A DNA stretch of 64,000 nt from Clostridium_AI sp964409685 (GTDB lineage Bacteria > Bacillota > Clostridia > Lachnospirales > Lachnospiraceae). Under the pieces are notes generated by a model, which was not told the origin of the DNA, made no database searches, and worked only from the letters and a program-made list of their open reading frames with translations. Positions 1 to 9,567 of the stretch are shown here, one piece after another. Position 1 is the first letter of the stretch; each line of letters begins with the position of its first letter. The translations under genes and the position numbers were made by a program. The stretch is from assembly GCA_964409685.1 (NCBI GenBank), contig CAYPEJ010000018.1:27135-91134 (forward strand), read 5' to 3'.

Positions 1-2
1 CC

Positions 3-3000
3 GCCGCAAGCATTCCGCCTCCTCCGAACGGGCAGCCGCCACCGCCTCCGCCGAACACGCCCAACCAGACCGCGGCGTTCCTCGGGCTTGAGGCACGGCA
101 GCTGATCGAGCGCGGCAACAACGCCGTTGACTTCTACGACCAGCCCATGTTCGTGGCCAACAACATGGAGTCGTGGCTCAGCTCGTTCACCCGCAAGACC
201 TTCGGCACGGTCGACATCGCCGAGTTCATGCAGGCCCACAACCGCCGCCACGCGGGATTCGTCAGCCGTCTCTGCCAGGAGGAGAACTGGGTCGCTGCCC
301 TCATGGGTCTCGACGTTCTCCCGGGGCAGTCCCTCGCCGCGGTGGAGACCGTGCAGGGCAAGTTCAAAATGAAGTATGGTAAAGTCCTGCGCCGCGACGG
401 CAACAACTACGTCCGGTTTGTGCGGTACAACACGCACACCCCGTTCCACGGTCGTGAGGCCGCAAGGGGGCCTGACAGAGTCCTGCGCCGCGGCGCCGTG
501 ACGCTCACCGAGGACGAAGCTCGCATGTGCGACCTCGTGCTGAAAGCCGACAGGGTGTACGCTTCCGGCGGACGGCGCGTCCTCACGGGCGTCGACCGCA
601 TCAGCTTCTCCGCGGCGGATTCCCACAACGAAGCGGACTACACACGCGAGGCGGTCGAAGCCAAGTTCAACGCGGGCGAGCAGCTCTCCGAGTTCGAGAA
701 CGCAATCTTCCGTCTCTACCGTCAGATGCCCGAGTGGCTCGCGGACAAACTCCGCGAACGGCTTGTCACGGAAGCCTGCGCCGCGCTTACCGAGGCGGAG
801 CAGATGCACCTGACCCGCGGAGAGTCCGTCACGAACTACGTTCTTGAAAAACTCGACGTCGCCGGCCTCGTGACGCCTCGTTCGATCAGCACGGCCGACG
901 GTACCAAAATGAAGGTGCACGGCGCGCTCGTCATCGACATCGACGAAATCGAGACGATGTTCCAGTCCTCGTCCGCAAAGGCCAAACTGCTCGAAGCGGG
1001 ACGCAAGGAGGAGTGGCTGACGCGCAAGGCGCGTATCGAGCCGCTCATGAAGATCTACCGCGAAGTCTCCGCGTGGGTGCGCACGAACCCGTGGCTCACC
1101 GACAGCGAAGCCGGGTACTTCCACAACTTCGGGTCGAATATCCCGTTCGTCCGCGGTTCGGGCGTCTTCATGTACAACGCCAACCGTGTCAACCGCATGA
1201 CCGAACGGCGCCCTGCGGGCGAGCGCATGTCCGAAGCCGAGTCGGAGTTCCGTGACATGATGGAAAGCTTCTCGACGCAGGCCGACATACCCAGCGTCCG
1301 CAGCGCGACCGACAAGCAGCTGCGGTTCCTCGCGTCGCTCTTCGGCATCCAGGTGAACAACGTCACCGGGTTCCGCAACGAACTCGCCGACGGAGCCTAT
1401 GCCCCCGGCACGGCCAACGCCCGCAGGACGGGTCTCGCGGTTCCCACGGGATCGAACCTTTCCGACCTCTGCAGCCTCATCTACAACAGGCTCGTCGAGT
1501 CCGCTTGGCGTGAGAACGGAGACCCCGTCGTCGATGCAGTCGGCGGCCGCACGGTCGTCGAACGCATGATGGCGCAGTACGAGAGCCGCGCGGAGTCCGA
1601 CCGGTCGATCGCCGGCGCCGTCGGCATGACCGACGACCTCATGTACCGGATGCACGGAGTGCTCCCAGCGAACGCGCAGCTCGGACATGCGATTCATAAC
1701 GCGGTCGATGGTATCACAAACGCCCTTGCGTTCCGCGCGTCCCTTGTCAACATGCTGATGACGCCGGACACCGATGGCGCCCCGACCTGCTACGCCGACC
1801 CCAACCTGCTGACCGCAGACGCCGGCGCGGTGCCGCTCGGCGCATGGGAGCCCGTCGCCCGCTGGTGGGCCGCGTACCATCATATCCCGTACGACGAAAC
1901 GAAGACGGGGATTGAGAACGCGCACGATATCTACAAGAAACTGCACGACGAGTTCGCTGCGCGGAAGACGATCAACGGCAAGCGCTTCGGCGAACTCTCC
2001 GCCGAGGAGATCGACGCGCGTTCCATCTCCGGGTTCATGGCGCAGCACGACGACCACGACGACGTTCTCAACAATCTCGGTGGCGGGTACACGCTGGGCT
2101 ACGCGAAACAGCTCATGACGGCCTCGCGCAACCTCGGGTCGACGGCGCAGCGCGCGATCATCCATCGCGCCCTCGCGTACTCGAAGTCGCTCTCCGTGAG
2201 CTACTCGATGTTCTTCCCGCTCGCGACGAAATGGGAATCCCCCATCGGCGCGGTGGGCGCAATCGCATCGCTCGGTTCCAACATCTCGCCCGAACTCATG
2301 CGCAAGCATCCCGAGGCGGCCAAGGCCCTCCAGAAGATGTTCTCCGGCGACGGATGGATTACGCAGGACTTCCTCGGGTTCAAGGACATCGTAGAGATGA
2401 TGGATTCCAACGACCCATTCCTGTCCGAGCTTATCGGGTGGGCAGCGGCGTTGAACGTCCCGATCTCCGACGGACGCACGAACCCGATGGAACCGCAGCG
2501 CTCCATCGTTCAGCGTGACGTGCAGCGGCTTGTCAAGATGGTGCACGACCAGTTCGACGCAAGAGCGGCGGCGAAGGTCGATTCCGTTCTCCGCGCCCTG
2601 CTTCTCAACTCCGGTGAAAAGGCGTTCACCTACGCGCTCAACGCGACGAAGCTCGCCACGGTGGCCCAGATCTGCATGAAGCTCCGTCACGAGGCGGAGA
2701 AGAGGGGCAAGGCGTTCGACCCCGTGCGCGACCTCCGCAGGTACGCCGGGTACATCAACGCGGAAATCGGCGGCATCGACCCGCTCAAATACGCATGGGC
2801 GCACCCCGCCAACCGCAGTCTGATGAACATGCTCATGTTCTCATGGGAGTGGACGCGCGGCGCATGGGAAGCGGGCGGTGGCGGAGCCATCGAGAACCTG
2901 CTCTTCGGCGGGCACACGATGACGCGCGAGGAGCGCAAGTTCATCGTCGGGCGCTGGGTGCGCATGTTCAGCGCCGTGATGATCGGGGCACCTGTCATGT

Positions 3001-5411
3001 TCCAATTCCTCATCAAGGCCATCGCGGTCGCCATGGGTCACGACGATGACGACGAGAAGTGGTGGGCGTGGCAGAACGAGGACAAGGCGTGGCTGTCGGC
3101 GTTCAACCTGACGCCGCTCCTCAAGGCGATGACCGAGAACTTCCCGACTGTCGCGCAGTGGAAGAAAGACCACCCCGTGATGGGCGCGCTTCTCCCGATG
3201 TACACGGGCGACGATCGGGCGAACCGCGCGCATGGTTCGTTCGACAACGGACGCCAGTACTACATGCACTTCGGCAAACAGGGCTGGGAGTTCTTCCGCT
3301 GGTTCACCGACCCGATCAACCAGTTCATCTCCAAGCTCTCGATGCCGACGCAACGGATTCTCGAAGGCGTCTTCGGGCGTTCGCTCACGTGGCTCGACCG
3401 CGAGCTCCCGTGGGGAGACATGGGACCCGTGGAACGCTGGCTGGCCCCGACGCTCGACTCGGCGACCGTGAACTTCATCAAGGCGTTCCTCCCGTTCACC
3501 TTGGCTGGCTTGACCGACAAGGGCGACGCGGGCGTCCTCTCCGCGTTCGGGCCAATCCAGATGGGCGACGCTGACAGCACAATCAAGGAAAAGATGCACA
3601 AAGTGCTGGCGGAATACGCGTACAACGACAGGCGCGGGTACAACGACGCGCGCGACCTCTCGGGCAAGGGCGTCAAGTTCCGCGTGGACGTGCTCGACAA
3701 GAGCGTGACGCTCAACCACCTCGCCCGCATCGCGCAGGCGAACGGGTGCAGCGTGAAGGAATCCATCCAGCTCATCGACTCCGCGCTCGCGGCGATGACC
3801 GGTCAGCTCTACGGCGACCTTCTCGACGCACTGCCGGACCGGCCCGACGGAGACTTCGACGGCGCCCGGATATCCAAGATCTGCCGCGCACTCGTGCGCA
3901 TCGGCCGTCAGCGTCGCAACGTCTACGACGCGGTGGTGGACAAGCTCAAGAAGCGGCGCATCAAGATCTCCCCCGAACTGTCGAAGGTCTGGGCGAGTCT
4001 CATCAAGCAGGGCTTCAACGACCCCTACAAGCCCGTGGAACTCCGCCAGGCGAGCAAGGGCGGCGACGGCCTCTCGAACTTCCTCGCGACGGACGACGTG
4101 CCGCAGTCCCTCTTCGGGTTCGAGGTCGTGTCCGAGAACTACACGGAGAACGACCTCGGGTTCTTCAAGAAACATCCCGACGCGGGCGGCTTCTACGACC
4201 TCGGCAACGACGGGGATGATGACGATGACCCGCCGCCCGACGGGACGGACGGGCCGCTGGTTCAAGCCGACCATGATGGCGGCGACACCAAGCCCAAAGT
4301 GGAACTCGACTTCAGCACACGGCCCGAATGGTTTCAAGGGTTTCGCAACGACGGAACGCTCAAGGCCGATGGCTGGCACGGCAGAATCCCCATCCCGGGT
4401 ACGGATAACTATGCGACCGAGATCGGGATTGGAATCGACATCGACGGCAAAGAGACGGAAATCCCCCTCCTGTACAAAGGCATGAACAAGGAGGATCTGG
4501 ACTACGTGGTAGGCCTTGAATCCAAGAACACCTCGATCTTCGACCTGGCCGACAAGGGCGACGAAAACGCCAAACGCGTACTCAAAGACGCCATAATGGT
4601 CGGGCGGTACCTGGTATCGAAGGGGCAGTCGCCGTTCAAGGAGAACGAGATGGCCGGTAAACTGAGCGACGAGCAGCTCGAACAGCTGTTCATTTACGAC
4701 AGGGGCGACTTGTTCGCCAAGGCGCAGAAGGCCTTTCTCAACATGGAGGACTTCGCGGCGACGGTGAAGAAGGACCCGTCAAACGGGTTGAACACCCTCG
4801 GGTATGGATTCCACTTCAAGCCCGACGGCAAAACCCGGTGGGCCGACACCGACACGATGACGCGCTTCGAGGGTGTGCGCCAGCTCGAACTGGAAATCAA
4901 CAAGCGCAAAGACCGGCTGTCCAAGTTCATCCCGAACTGGAAGCTGATACCGGACCTCGGGCAGATGGCGCTCGTGGACGTGGCGTTTGGCAAGGACGAC
5001 ACGCTGAGCGCAGCCAAGTCGCCGAATCTGCACAAGAAACTAAAAGCAGCGAAGACACCGGCGGAGGCGCTCGCCGCCGTAAAGGAAGAGTTCCCGTCGT
5101 ACGGGATGAACCAGAAGAGCGACGACGGCAAGGACCTCGGAGAAGGGATGCGCGACCGCCGAGTTAAAGGCTCTGCCGTGTGGTTCCCCAAAGACAAACT
5201 CGTCTACACGTTCGACCCCGTGACCGGTACCTACACGCACAACTTCGCGGCCAAGAAAGCAGCCCCTCAGCCGCAGCCCAAGCCGCAGCCCAAGCCGCAG
5301 CCCAAGCCGCAGCCCAAGCCGCAGCCCAAGCCGCAGCCCAAGCCCAAGCGTACCGTGCGTAAAACCGCCCCCGCCAAGCAACCCGTCAAGAAAGCGAAGA
5401 AACGCAAATGA
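3..5411 (+). CDS. Large internal virion (ejection) protein with C-terminal T4-type lysozyme domain, 5' partial
   Basis: The frame is open from the first bases of the window: the residues before the first in-window ATG at 147 are proline-rich and then coding-like, so the true start lies upstream. At least 1,800 residues are present. The middle has a hydrophobic segment near 2960-3040 (MIGAPVMFQFLIKAIAVAMG), as expected for a membrane-penetrating ejection protein. Near 4200-4260 is an acidic and proline linker, followed by a short phage domain (EIGIGIDIDGKETEIPLL). A lysozyme-like domain follows: Glu codon at 4746, Asp codon at 4773 nine residues later and Thr codon at 4794 within NTLGYGF match the E-8-D-T triad of T4 lysozyme. 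GEGMRDRRVKGSAVWF matches the family's C-terminal part. The tail is PQPK repeats and a lysine-rich end. The probable role is cell-wall penetration during DNA ejection. The ejection role is inferred; the lysozyme call is well supported. Confidence 0.8.
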   Translation, partial: AASIPPPPNGQPPPPPPNTPNQTAAFLGLEARQLIERGNNAVDFYDQPMFVANNMESWLSSFTRKTFGTVDIAEFMQAHNRRHAGFVSRLCQEENWVAALMGLDVLPGQSLAAVETVQGKFKMKYGKVLRRDGNNYVRFVRYNTHTPFHGREAARGPDRVLRRGAVTLTEDEARMCDLVLKADRVYASGGRRVLTGVDRISFSAADSHNEADYTREAVEAKFNAGEQLSEFENAIFRLYRQMPEWLADKLRERLVTEACAALTEAEQMHLTRGESVTNYVLEKLDVAGLVTPRSISTADGTKMKVHGALVIDIDEIETMFQSSSAKAKLLEAGRKEEWLTRKARIEPLMKIYREVSAWVRTNPWLTDSEAGYFHNFGSNIPFVRGSGVFMYNANRVNRMTERRPAGERMSEAESEFRDMMESFSTQADIPSVRSATDKQLRFLASLFGIQVNNVTGFRNELADGAYAPGTANARRTGLAVPTGSNLSDLCSLIYNRLVESAWRENGDPVVDAVGGRTVVERMMAQYESRAESDRSIAGAVGMTDDLMYRMHGVLPANAQLGHAIHNAVDGITNALAFRASLVNMLMTPDTDGAPTCYADPNLLTADAGAVPLGAWEPVARWWAAYHHIPYDETKTGIENAHDIYKKLHDEFAARKTINGKRFGELSAEEIDARSISGFMAQHDDHDDVLNNLGGGYTLGYAKQLMTASRNLGSTAQRAIIHRALAYSKSLSVSYSMFFPLATKWESPIGAVGAIASLGSNISPELMRKHPEAAKALQKMFSGDGWITQDFLGFKDIVEMMDSNDPFLSELIGWAAALNVPISDGRTNPMEPQRSIVQRDVQRLVKMVHDQFDARAAAKVDSVLRALLLNSGEKAFTYALNATKLATVAQICMKLRHEAEKRGKAFDPVRDLRRYAGYINAEIGGIDPLKYAWAHPANRSLMNMLMFSWEWTRGAWEAGGGGAIENLLFGGHTMTREERKFIVGRWVRMFSAVMIGAPVMFQFLIKAIAVAMGHDDDDEKWWAWQNEDKAWLSAFNLTPLLKAMTENFPTVAQWKKDHPVMGALLPMYTGDDRANRAHGSFDNGRQYYMHFGKQGWEFFRWFTDPINQFISKLSMPTQRILEGVFGRSLTWLDRELPWGDMGPVERWLAPTLDSATVNFIKAFLPFTLAGLTDKGDAGVLSAFGPIQMGDADSTIKEKMHKVLAEYAYNDRRGYNDARDLSGKGVKFRVDVLDKSVTLNHLARIAQANGCSVKESIQLIDSALAAMTGQLYGDLLDALPDRPDGDFDGARISKICRALVRIGRQRRNVYDAVVDKLKKRRIKISPELSKVWASLIKQGFNDPYKPVELRQASKGGDGLSNFLATDDVPQSLFGFEVVSENYTENDLGFFKKHPDAGGFYDLGNDGDDDDDPPPDGTDGPLVQADHDGGDTKPKVELDFSTRPEWFQGFRNDGTLKADGWHGRIPIPGTDNYATEIGIGIDIDGKETEIPLLYKGMNKEDLDYVVGLESKNTSIFDLADKGDENAKRVLKDAIMVGRYLVSKGQSPFKENEMAGKLSDEQLEQLFIYDRGDLFAKAQKAFLNMEDFAATVKKDPSNGLNTLGYGFHFKPDGKTRWADTDTMTRFEGVRQLELEINKRKDRLSKFIPNWKLIPDLGQMALVDVAFGKDDTLSAAKSPNLHKKLKAAKTPAEALAAVKEEFPSYGMNQKSDDGKDLGEGMRDRRVKGSAVWFPKDKLVYTFDPVTGTYTHNFAAKKAAPQPQPKPQPKPQPKPQPKPQPKPQPKPKRTVRKTAPAKQPVKKAKKRK
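5271..5342 (+). repeat. 12-bp tandem repeat (six CCGCAGCCCAAG units)
   Basis: Six perfect 12-bp units encode PQPK repeats near the C-terminus of the lysozyme-bearing virion protein. The array forms an extended basic/proline spacer before the lysine-rich terminus and is prone to change in copy number. Confidence 0.95.
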
Positions 5412-7094
5412 GCAAGAACACCCCAGTACCGCAAGGCCAACCGGTCGAACCCGGCGGCCCGCGCATCGTCATCAACCCGACGACCTTCGAGAACAAGAAG
5501 GACGCCCTGTGCGTCGCGTTCAATGAGGGCTTCCGTATCATCATGGAGATCATGGAGTTCGACCCGGTGAGCGAGCCGACGGAGGAACAGCGTGAGTTCT
5601 TCTCCAACACGGCGTACGCGCAGGACGAGGTGCAGCTCAGGCGCACGATCATCGCCCGCATTGCGACGCTCGACACCAGCGTCAAGAACCCGACCGACGA
5701 GCAGCTGCAGGAGACGGTCGAGTTCCTGCACAGCGTGATGGAGGCAGGGTTCCCGACGAACGAGTGGGAGCAGTCCGCCGTCCAGCGGCTCGTCGACCTC
5801 GTCGAAGCGGTGCCGATGCGCTCGGGCGCGAGAAAGCCGAGGGCCGGTGGAGTCAACGAAGCCGCGGGTGCCGGCGATACCGAGGAGCAGAAGAACCAGC
5901 AGGACGTGAATGCGCAGCAACAGGCGCAGACCGGGGAACAACCTACGGTAGAGACACAGACCGAGGGCCAGCCTGCGGAAGAAGCAAAGCCAGAGACACC
6001 GACGACCACTCCGGAAAAGACCATCGACGGCGTCGTAGTGCCGGACAACATGAAGGAAACCGGTGTCGTCGGGAATGGTAATGGACCGAACGAGATAAAG
6101 ATTGATTACAAAACCGGCGTGATGACACGCAACGGAAAGGTTGTGAGCGGATCCGGGGAAGCGTCGTTGCACACGGAGGTTAAAAAGTCGTACGCGACAA
6201 TCGATGGCGATGGCGGTCCTGGCACCGTTAAGCAGTCTGAGAACTTACGTGGCATTGACACAAGTGGTGCTGGCGGTTATATGCGGAGAGCAGACGGCAG
6301 TGTTGTCCGCGGTGTTGGTGCCGGGACGGCTGTGGACAAATACGAGTCTGCAGTGCGCGACGCNNNNNNNNNNNNNNNNNNNNNNNNNNNNNNNNNNNNN
6401 NNNNNNNNNNNNNNNNNNNNNNNNNNNNNNNNNNNNNNNNNNNNNNNNNNNNNNNNNNNNNNNGCAGGGTCAGCAGGGTCAGCAGGGTCAGCAGGGTCAG
6501 CAGGGTCAGCAGGGTCAGCAGGGTCAGCAGGGTCAGCAGGGTCAGCAGGGTCAGCAGGGTCAGCAGGGTCAGACAGTGAAGCCCGCGGACATCGCCAAAC
6601 CCGCGCAGCAGAACTCCGCGCAACAGCGGCCTCCGCAGAACTGGAGCGGCTGGTCCAAGGACGCCATCAAGGTCGCGGGAACGGACATCCGCGGAAACGC
6701 CATCATCCGGCCCGAGGGCGCGAAGGGCAGGGACATCCGGGGCAACTGGGTCATGCAGGGCGGCGGACTCGTCTCGAAGGACGGCAAGGTAATCCAGCAG
6801 TCCGTGAAGCTCACGGACGAGCAGAAGGACGCCGGAGGACGGCTCATTCGCGGTATCGACGGGAAGACCCGTATCAGCTACGGGACGCTCGACGGCAAGC
6901 CGCGAAGCAATACGCTCGACGGCAAGCCGCGAAGCAATACGCTCGACGGCAAGCCGCGAAGCAATACGCTAGGCGGCCGTGACCGGAGTGCGCTGCGCGT
7001 CCAGACGCCGACCCAACAGAGCGTCGTTGGCAACGCGGATTCCGTCGAGCACAGGAGGAAAAAGAAACCCCGGTCGATCTCCGTGTCGGGCTAG
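5408..7094 (+). CDS. Repeat-rich virion-associated protein, interrupted by an assembly gap
   Basis: Starts in an ATGA overlap with the preceding virion gene, so the two are translationally coupled. Residues 1-200 are acidic and helical, followed by a Q/E/P-rich region. The frame runs to the N block at 6364. After the gap the frame that looks genuine is a different one: a QQG collagen-like repeat, then KPADIAKPAQQNSAQ, then three copies of a nine-residue TLDGKPRSN unit, ending RRKKKPRSISVSG and TAG at 7092-7094. The frames join only if the missing DNA is not 100 bp, which fits an N placeholder. Function is unrecognised. Its position next to the ejection protein suggests a second internal virion or scaffold-like component. 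Its stop shares CTAG with the convergent gene. Confidence 0.65.
6364..6463. other. Assembly gap of exactly 100 N
   Basis: Exactly 100 undetermined bases directly abut a 9-bp tandem array. This is the conventional placeholder for a gap of unknown size, so coordinates and frame across it cannot be trusted. Confidence 0.97.
6464..6571 (+). repeat. 9-bp tandem repeat (GCAGGGTCA, about 12 copies visible)
   Basis: Twelve copies follow the gap. In the frame that continues to the gene's stop they encode QQG triplets, a collagen-like G-x-y periodicity. The array probably extends into the gap. Confidence 0.93.
6885..6965 (+). repeat. 27-bp tandem repeat, three copies
   Basis: Three identical 27-bp units encode TLDGKPRSN. 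Exact DNA identity points to recent duplication in the C-terminal part of the repeat-rich virion-associated gene. Confidence 0.93.
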
Positions 7095-7630
7095 GCCATC
7101 GGGCACTTGCCGCAGCCCTGCATTTCGTGGCACTTGCCGCCACGGTACGCGCAGTCGGCCTGGCAGGCGAGGGCGAGTTCGGTTTCCCCGGCCGCTCTCA
7201 GCCGCTCGACGACCTGTCCCCAAAGCCACCGCGTCTCATAGGACGCCTTGGCGCAGAGGCGCTTGCGCGAGATGGCGAGTATCTCCGCGGCGTTCGTTAG
7301 GATGACGTGGTTGACAAGCGCGCCCTGCGGGATGAGGTTGCGCTCGAGCTTTGAGCCCGTGCGGTCGGGGCGCTGCGTCGAGACGAAGTGCTCAGCGAAC
7401 TTGCCATGCCGCACGTAGTGGACGGACACCCAGCTCGGGATGTTCTCGAAGGTGATCTTGAAGATGACGGCGCGGAGCGGGCTGTGCTCAGCGGAGATGA
7501 GCTTCGACTTCCATTCGGTACTCGGCTCCTTGCCGATCGGCTTCTTCCCGACGGTGGCTCTGGCGAGGTCGAGCGCAAGACTCCATGGCGTGACGCGTTC
7601 GACCGAGACGTTGACTTTTGAAAATTCCAT
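7091..7630 (-). CDS. thyX: ThyX-like flavin-dependent thymidylate synthase homologue
   Basis: 179 aa from an ATG at 7630 preceded by GAGGA; a longer frame upstream has no ribosome site. ThyX makes dTMP from dUMP with FAD, reduced pyridine nucleotide and methylene-tetrahydrofolate. Visible features are HSPLRAVIFKITFENIPSWV, then RHGKFAEHFVSTQRPDR in place of the classical RHR-x7-S motif, then NAAEILAISRKRLCAKASYE and a C-terminal Cys-rich tail (CAYRGGKCHEMQGCGKCPM). This matches the short phage ThyX-like branch rather than the cellular enzyme. The altered signature means activity is not certain. It is the last gene of the leftward block and fits with the nucleotide-metabolism genes beside it. 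Confidence 0.62.
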   Translation of the reverse strand: MEFSKVNVSVERVTPWSLALDLARATVGKKPIGKEPSTEWKSKLISAEHSPLRAVIFKITFENIPSWVSVHYVRHGKFAEHFVSTQRPDRTGSKLERNLIPQGALVNHVILTNAAEILAISRKRLCAKASYETRWLWGQVVERLRAAGETELALACQADCAYRGGKCHEMQGCGKCPMA

Positions 7631-7721
7631 GTTGGTTTCCTCGTAGTGAAAAAGAAAGCCGCCGTGTGTGAAAGTGTAAGGAAAGCACACGGCGGCAGAG
7701 AGGGGTAAAGACTGACGACGG

Positions 7722-8168
7722 CTACTTCTTGGCCGGCTTCTTTTCGGTCTTGTCTGCCGGTTTCTTCGCGCACTTGCATTCCTTGGCCTGTAGGAAGCTC
7801 TTGGTCAGGTCCGCCGCGACAGACGTGTTGGCGAGCATGCTCACCTGGTCGTAGGCCACCTTGGTGATGTCGTGCACAATCTCGGTGATACGATGCATAG
7901 CCGTCGCGGTTTCAGGTACTTCGCTAAAACCGAGCTTGCACATCCTGCCAAGCAGCATTTCAAAGACCTCGGTGATCGAGATGAGGTCTTTCGTGTGGCC
8001 GCACACGTGATCGCGCATACGGATACGCTGCTTGTTGGTCGTTTCCTCTCCGAAATAAGGATGCGCGTACGCCCACTCGACCGTGCCCCACTTCGGTTGG
8101 ACGGGCTTCTCCGTGGCCGCGGGTTTGGCCGTTTCGACTTTTGCGGACTTGGTTTCTTTTTTGCTCAT
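7722..8168 (-). CDS. Hypothetical protein with lysine-rich ends
   Basis: 148 aa. ATG at 8168 is chosen because AAGGA lies six bases upstream; an ATG at 8174 abuts that site. Both termini are K/A/P-rich and low complexity (KSAKVETAKPAATEKP; KKPADKTEKKPAKK), around a helical core of about 90 residues (VEWAYAHPYFGEETTNKQR onward). No family recognised. Basic tails and its place among DNA-metabolism genes would fit a nucleic-acid-associated protein, but this is only suggestive. Confidence 0.72.
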   Translation of the reverse strand: MSKKETKSAKVETAKPAATEKPVQPKWGTVEWAYAHPYFGEETTNKQRIRMRDHVCGHTKDLISITEVFEMLLGRMCKLGFSEVPETATAMHRITEIVHDITKVAYDQVSMLANTSVAADLTKSFLQAKECKCAKKPADKTEKKPAKK

Positions 8169-8170
8169 TG

Positions 8171-8692
8171 TCATTCCTTGGTGTTTGTGGTTTCTGTTTC
8201 CCCGTCACTCGACGGAAGTTTGCTCATGAACTTTACGCCGTGCTCAGCACGGTCGATGATGCGCAGCAGGACGGCGATGCAGTCGTACGCCTCCTCGGCG
8301 ATGGTGATCGGGTCAGCCCCGACCATCGCCTCGTAGAGTTCCGCGACCTCGCAGTCGAGGACGTCCTTAGCGCTGGTGTCGTTCTGCTCGTCGTGCTTGG
8401 CGAGCCTTCCGCGGGCCTCTTCCAACGCCTGTGCGAACTTGTCGTCACGATACTGGTCCGAGCTCAGGAACCCGTAGGCGAAACCTGCGTGCTTGCGCTC
8501 GGCGTTGATGAAGTGCCGGACGATGTGGTCGCCGTGCCTTTTCAGAACGGGGTGCGCGGGGTTGCCGGACGCGGAACATCCCGGCGTGATCTGGTCGATT
8601 AAACTCTGCAGTACGTCCGTGTGTCGCGCGATAAGGCTCAGCTCATTGGGCGGCTCGCACTTGTACGGCTTTGATACAAACATGTCGAACAT
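8171..8692 (-). CDS. MazG-like / dATP-dGTP pyrophosphohydrolase-like protein
   Basis: 173 aa starting at 8692 in a TAATG overlap with the upstream gene. The C-terminal part (ELYEAMVGADPITIAEEAYDCIAVLLRI) has the acidic helical pattern of all-alpha NTP pyrophosphohydrolases of the MazG/phage dNTP type, in which Glu/Asp side chains hold magnesium. The N-terminal 90 residues are not recognised. It lies near ThyX-like and DUF3310 genes, which supports a nucleotide-pool role. Assignment rests on pattern and context. Confidence 0.5.
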   Translation of the reverse strand: MFDMFVSKPYKCEPPNELSLIARHTDVLQSLIDQITPGCSASGNPAHPVLKRHGDHIVRHFINAERKHAGFAYGFLSSDQYRDDKFAQALEEARGRLAKHDEQNDTSAKDVLDCEVAELYEAMVGADPITIAEEAYDCIAVLLRIIDRAEHGVKFMSKLPSSDGETETTNTKE

Positions 8693-8934
8693 TAAAACTC
8701 TCCTTCCACCCCGAGTATCATGGCCGGGGCTCCTTTGATTCGTTCAATCTTTATGAACGGTTTGCATTTCGGTTTCGGGGCTACGTACTTGCACAGCCCT
8801 TCCGCGCAGGTCTTCGGGTCGGGCGGCACCGACCCGAAGAGCGCATCGAGAGGCTTCGTCTTTGCGCGGTCTATGTAGTCCGCGAGCGACGGGTCTCCCG
8901 GGGGCGGCTCGTGCTTGTCGTCCGGGTCAATCAA
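8692..8934 (-). CDS. Small hypothetical protein (TTG start)
   Basis: 80 aa. The start is TTG at 8934, overlapping the upstream stop (TTGA) and preceded by AAGGAAC. Proline- and lysine-rich with two cysteines (KTCAEGLCKYV). No recognised family; tight coupling on both sides shows it belongs to the operon. Confidence 0.6.
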   Translation of the reverse strand: MIDPDDKHEPPPGDPSLADYIDRAKTKPLDALFGSVPPDPKTCAEGLCKYVAPKPKCKPFIKIERIKGAPAMILGVEGEF

Positions 8935-9563
8935 TTCCCAAGTTCCTTTTCAAGCCGCGCCTGGTACCATCCGGCCTTGCGGATGTCCTCAAGACCGTTC
9001 TTGTCATTGGCGCGGAACTGGTACTTGAGAACGTTGCCCCGCAGAAACCCGCGGAACTCTTCGGGAGACAGTGCGGACTTGATGACATCGATGCATTCGA
9101 TGCCGCCCTTGCAGTAGTGGGACGGGTGGTTCACGTTGTCGAGGGACTTGAGGGATTCCTTGTCTTCGGGCTTGTCCTCGGACGCTTCGTCAGTTGGATC
9201 TGGACTAGGAGAGACGGTGGCCATTTCTGACGGGAGGAACATCTCCGTCCCGGACTGGAATCCTTTGCCCCCGGGTTCTCCGAGGATCTCGTCAAGCCGA
9301 GGCTCCTCGGGGAGAAAACCCCCGACATGGGTGAACCCGGACTTCTGCGACCATATGTGGTACTTGACGAAATCCGCGTCCTTGATCGCTTCTTTGATTG
9401 CCGATTCAAGCGCGTCATATCCTGCGGCGCTCCCGCGCGTGACGTTCTTAAGCGAAGCGTACGCTCGATCGGCGTTCGCGTCCGTTCCAAGTTCTGGTAC
9501 GACGGCAACATGCGCTTCTTTAGTCGGCAGGTGTTCAATAGAAAATCTGTATACTCTATTCAT
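8931..9563 (-). CDS. DUF3310 protein (T7 gp1.7-like C-terminal domain)
   Basis: 210 aa. The last 70 residues are a classic DUF3310 domain: VNHPSHYCKGGIECIDVI, then FLRGNVLKYQFRANDKNG and GLEDIRKAGWYQARLEKEL. This domain is found in T7 gp1.7, linked to nucleotide kinase activity and dideoxynucleotide sensitivity. The N-terminal 110 residues are unrelated to it and may handle another partner; an acidic/proline linker (SPSPDPTDEASEDKPEDKE) joins the halves. Confidence 0.82.
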   Translation of the reverse strand: MNRVYRFSIEHLPTKEAHVAVVPELGTDANADRAYASLKNVTRGSAAGYDALESAIKEAIKDADFVKYHIWSQKSGFTHVGGFLPEEPRLDEILGEPGGKGFQSGTEMFLPSEMATVSPSPDPTDEASEDKPEDKESLKSLDNVNHPSHYCKGGIECIDVIKSALSPEEFRGFLRGNVLKYQFRANDKNGLEDIRKAGWYQARLEKELGN

Positions 9564-9567
9564 AGCT

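Noticed and set aside
2841..4379. A 512-codon leftward open frame inside the ejection protein gene
   Set aside because: Val/Glu/Arg-rich composition typical of antisense translation of GC-rich DNA; the sense frame has clear lysozyme and membrane features.
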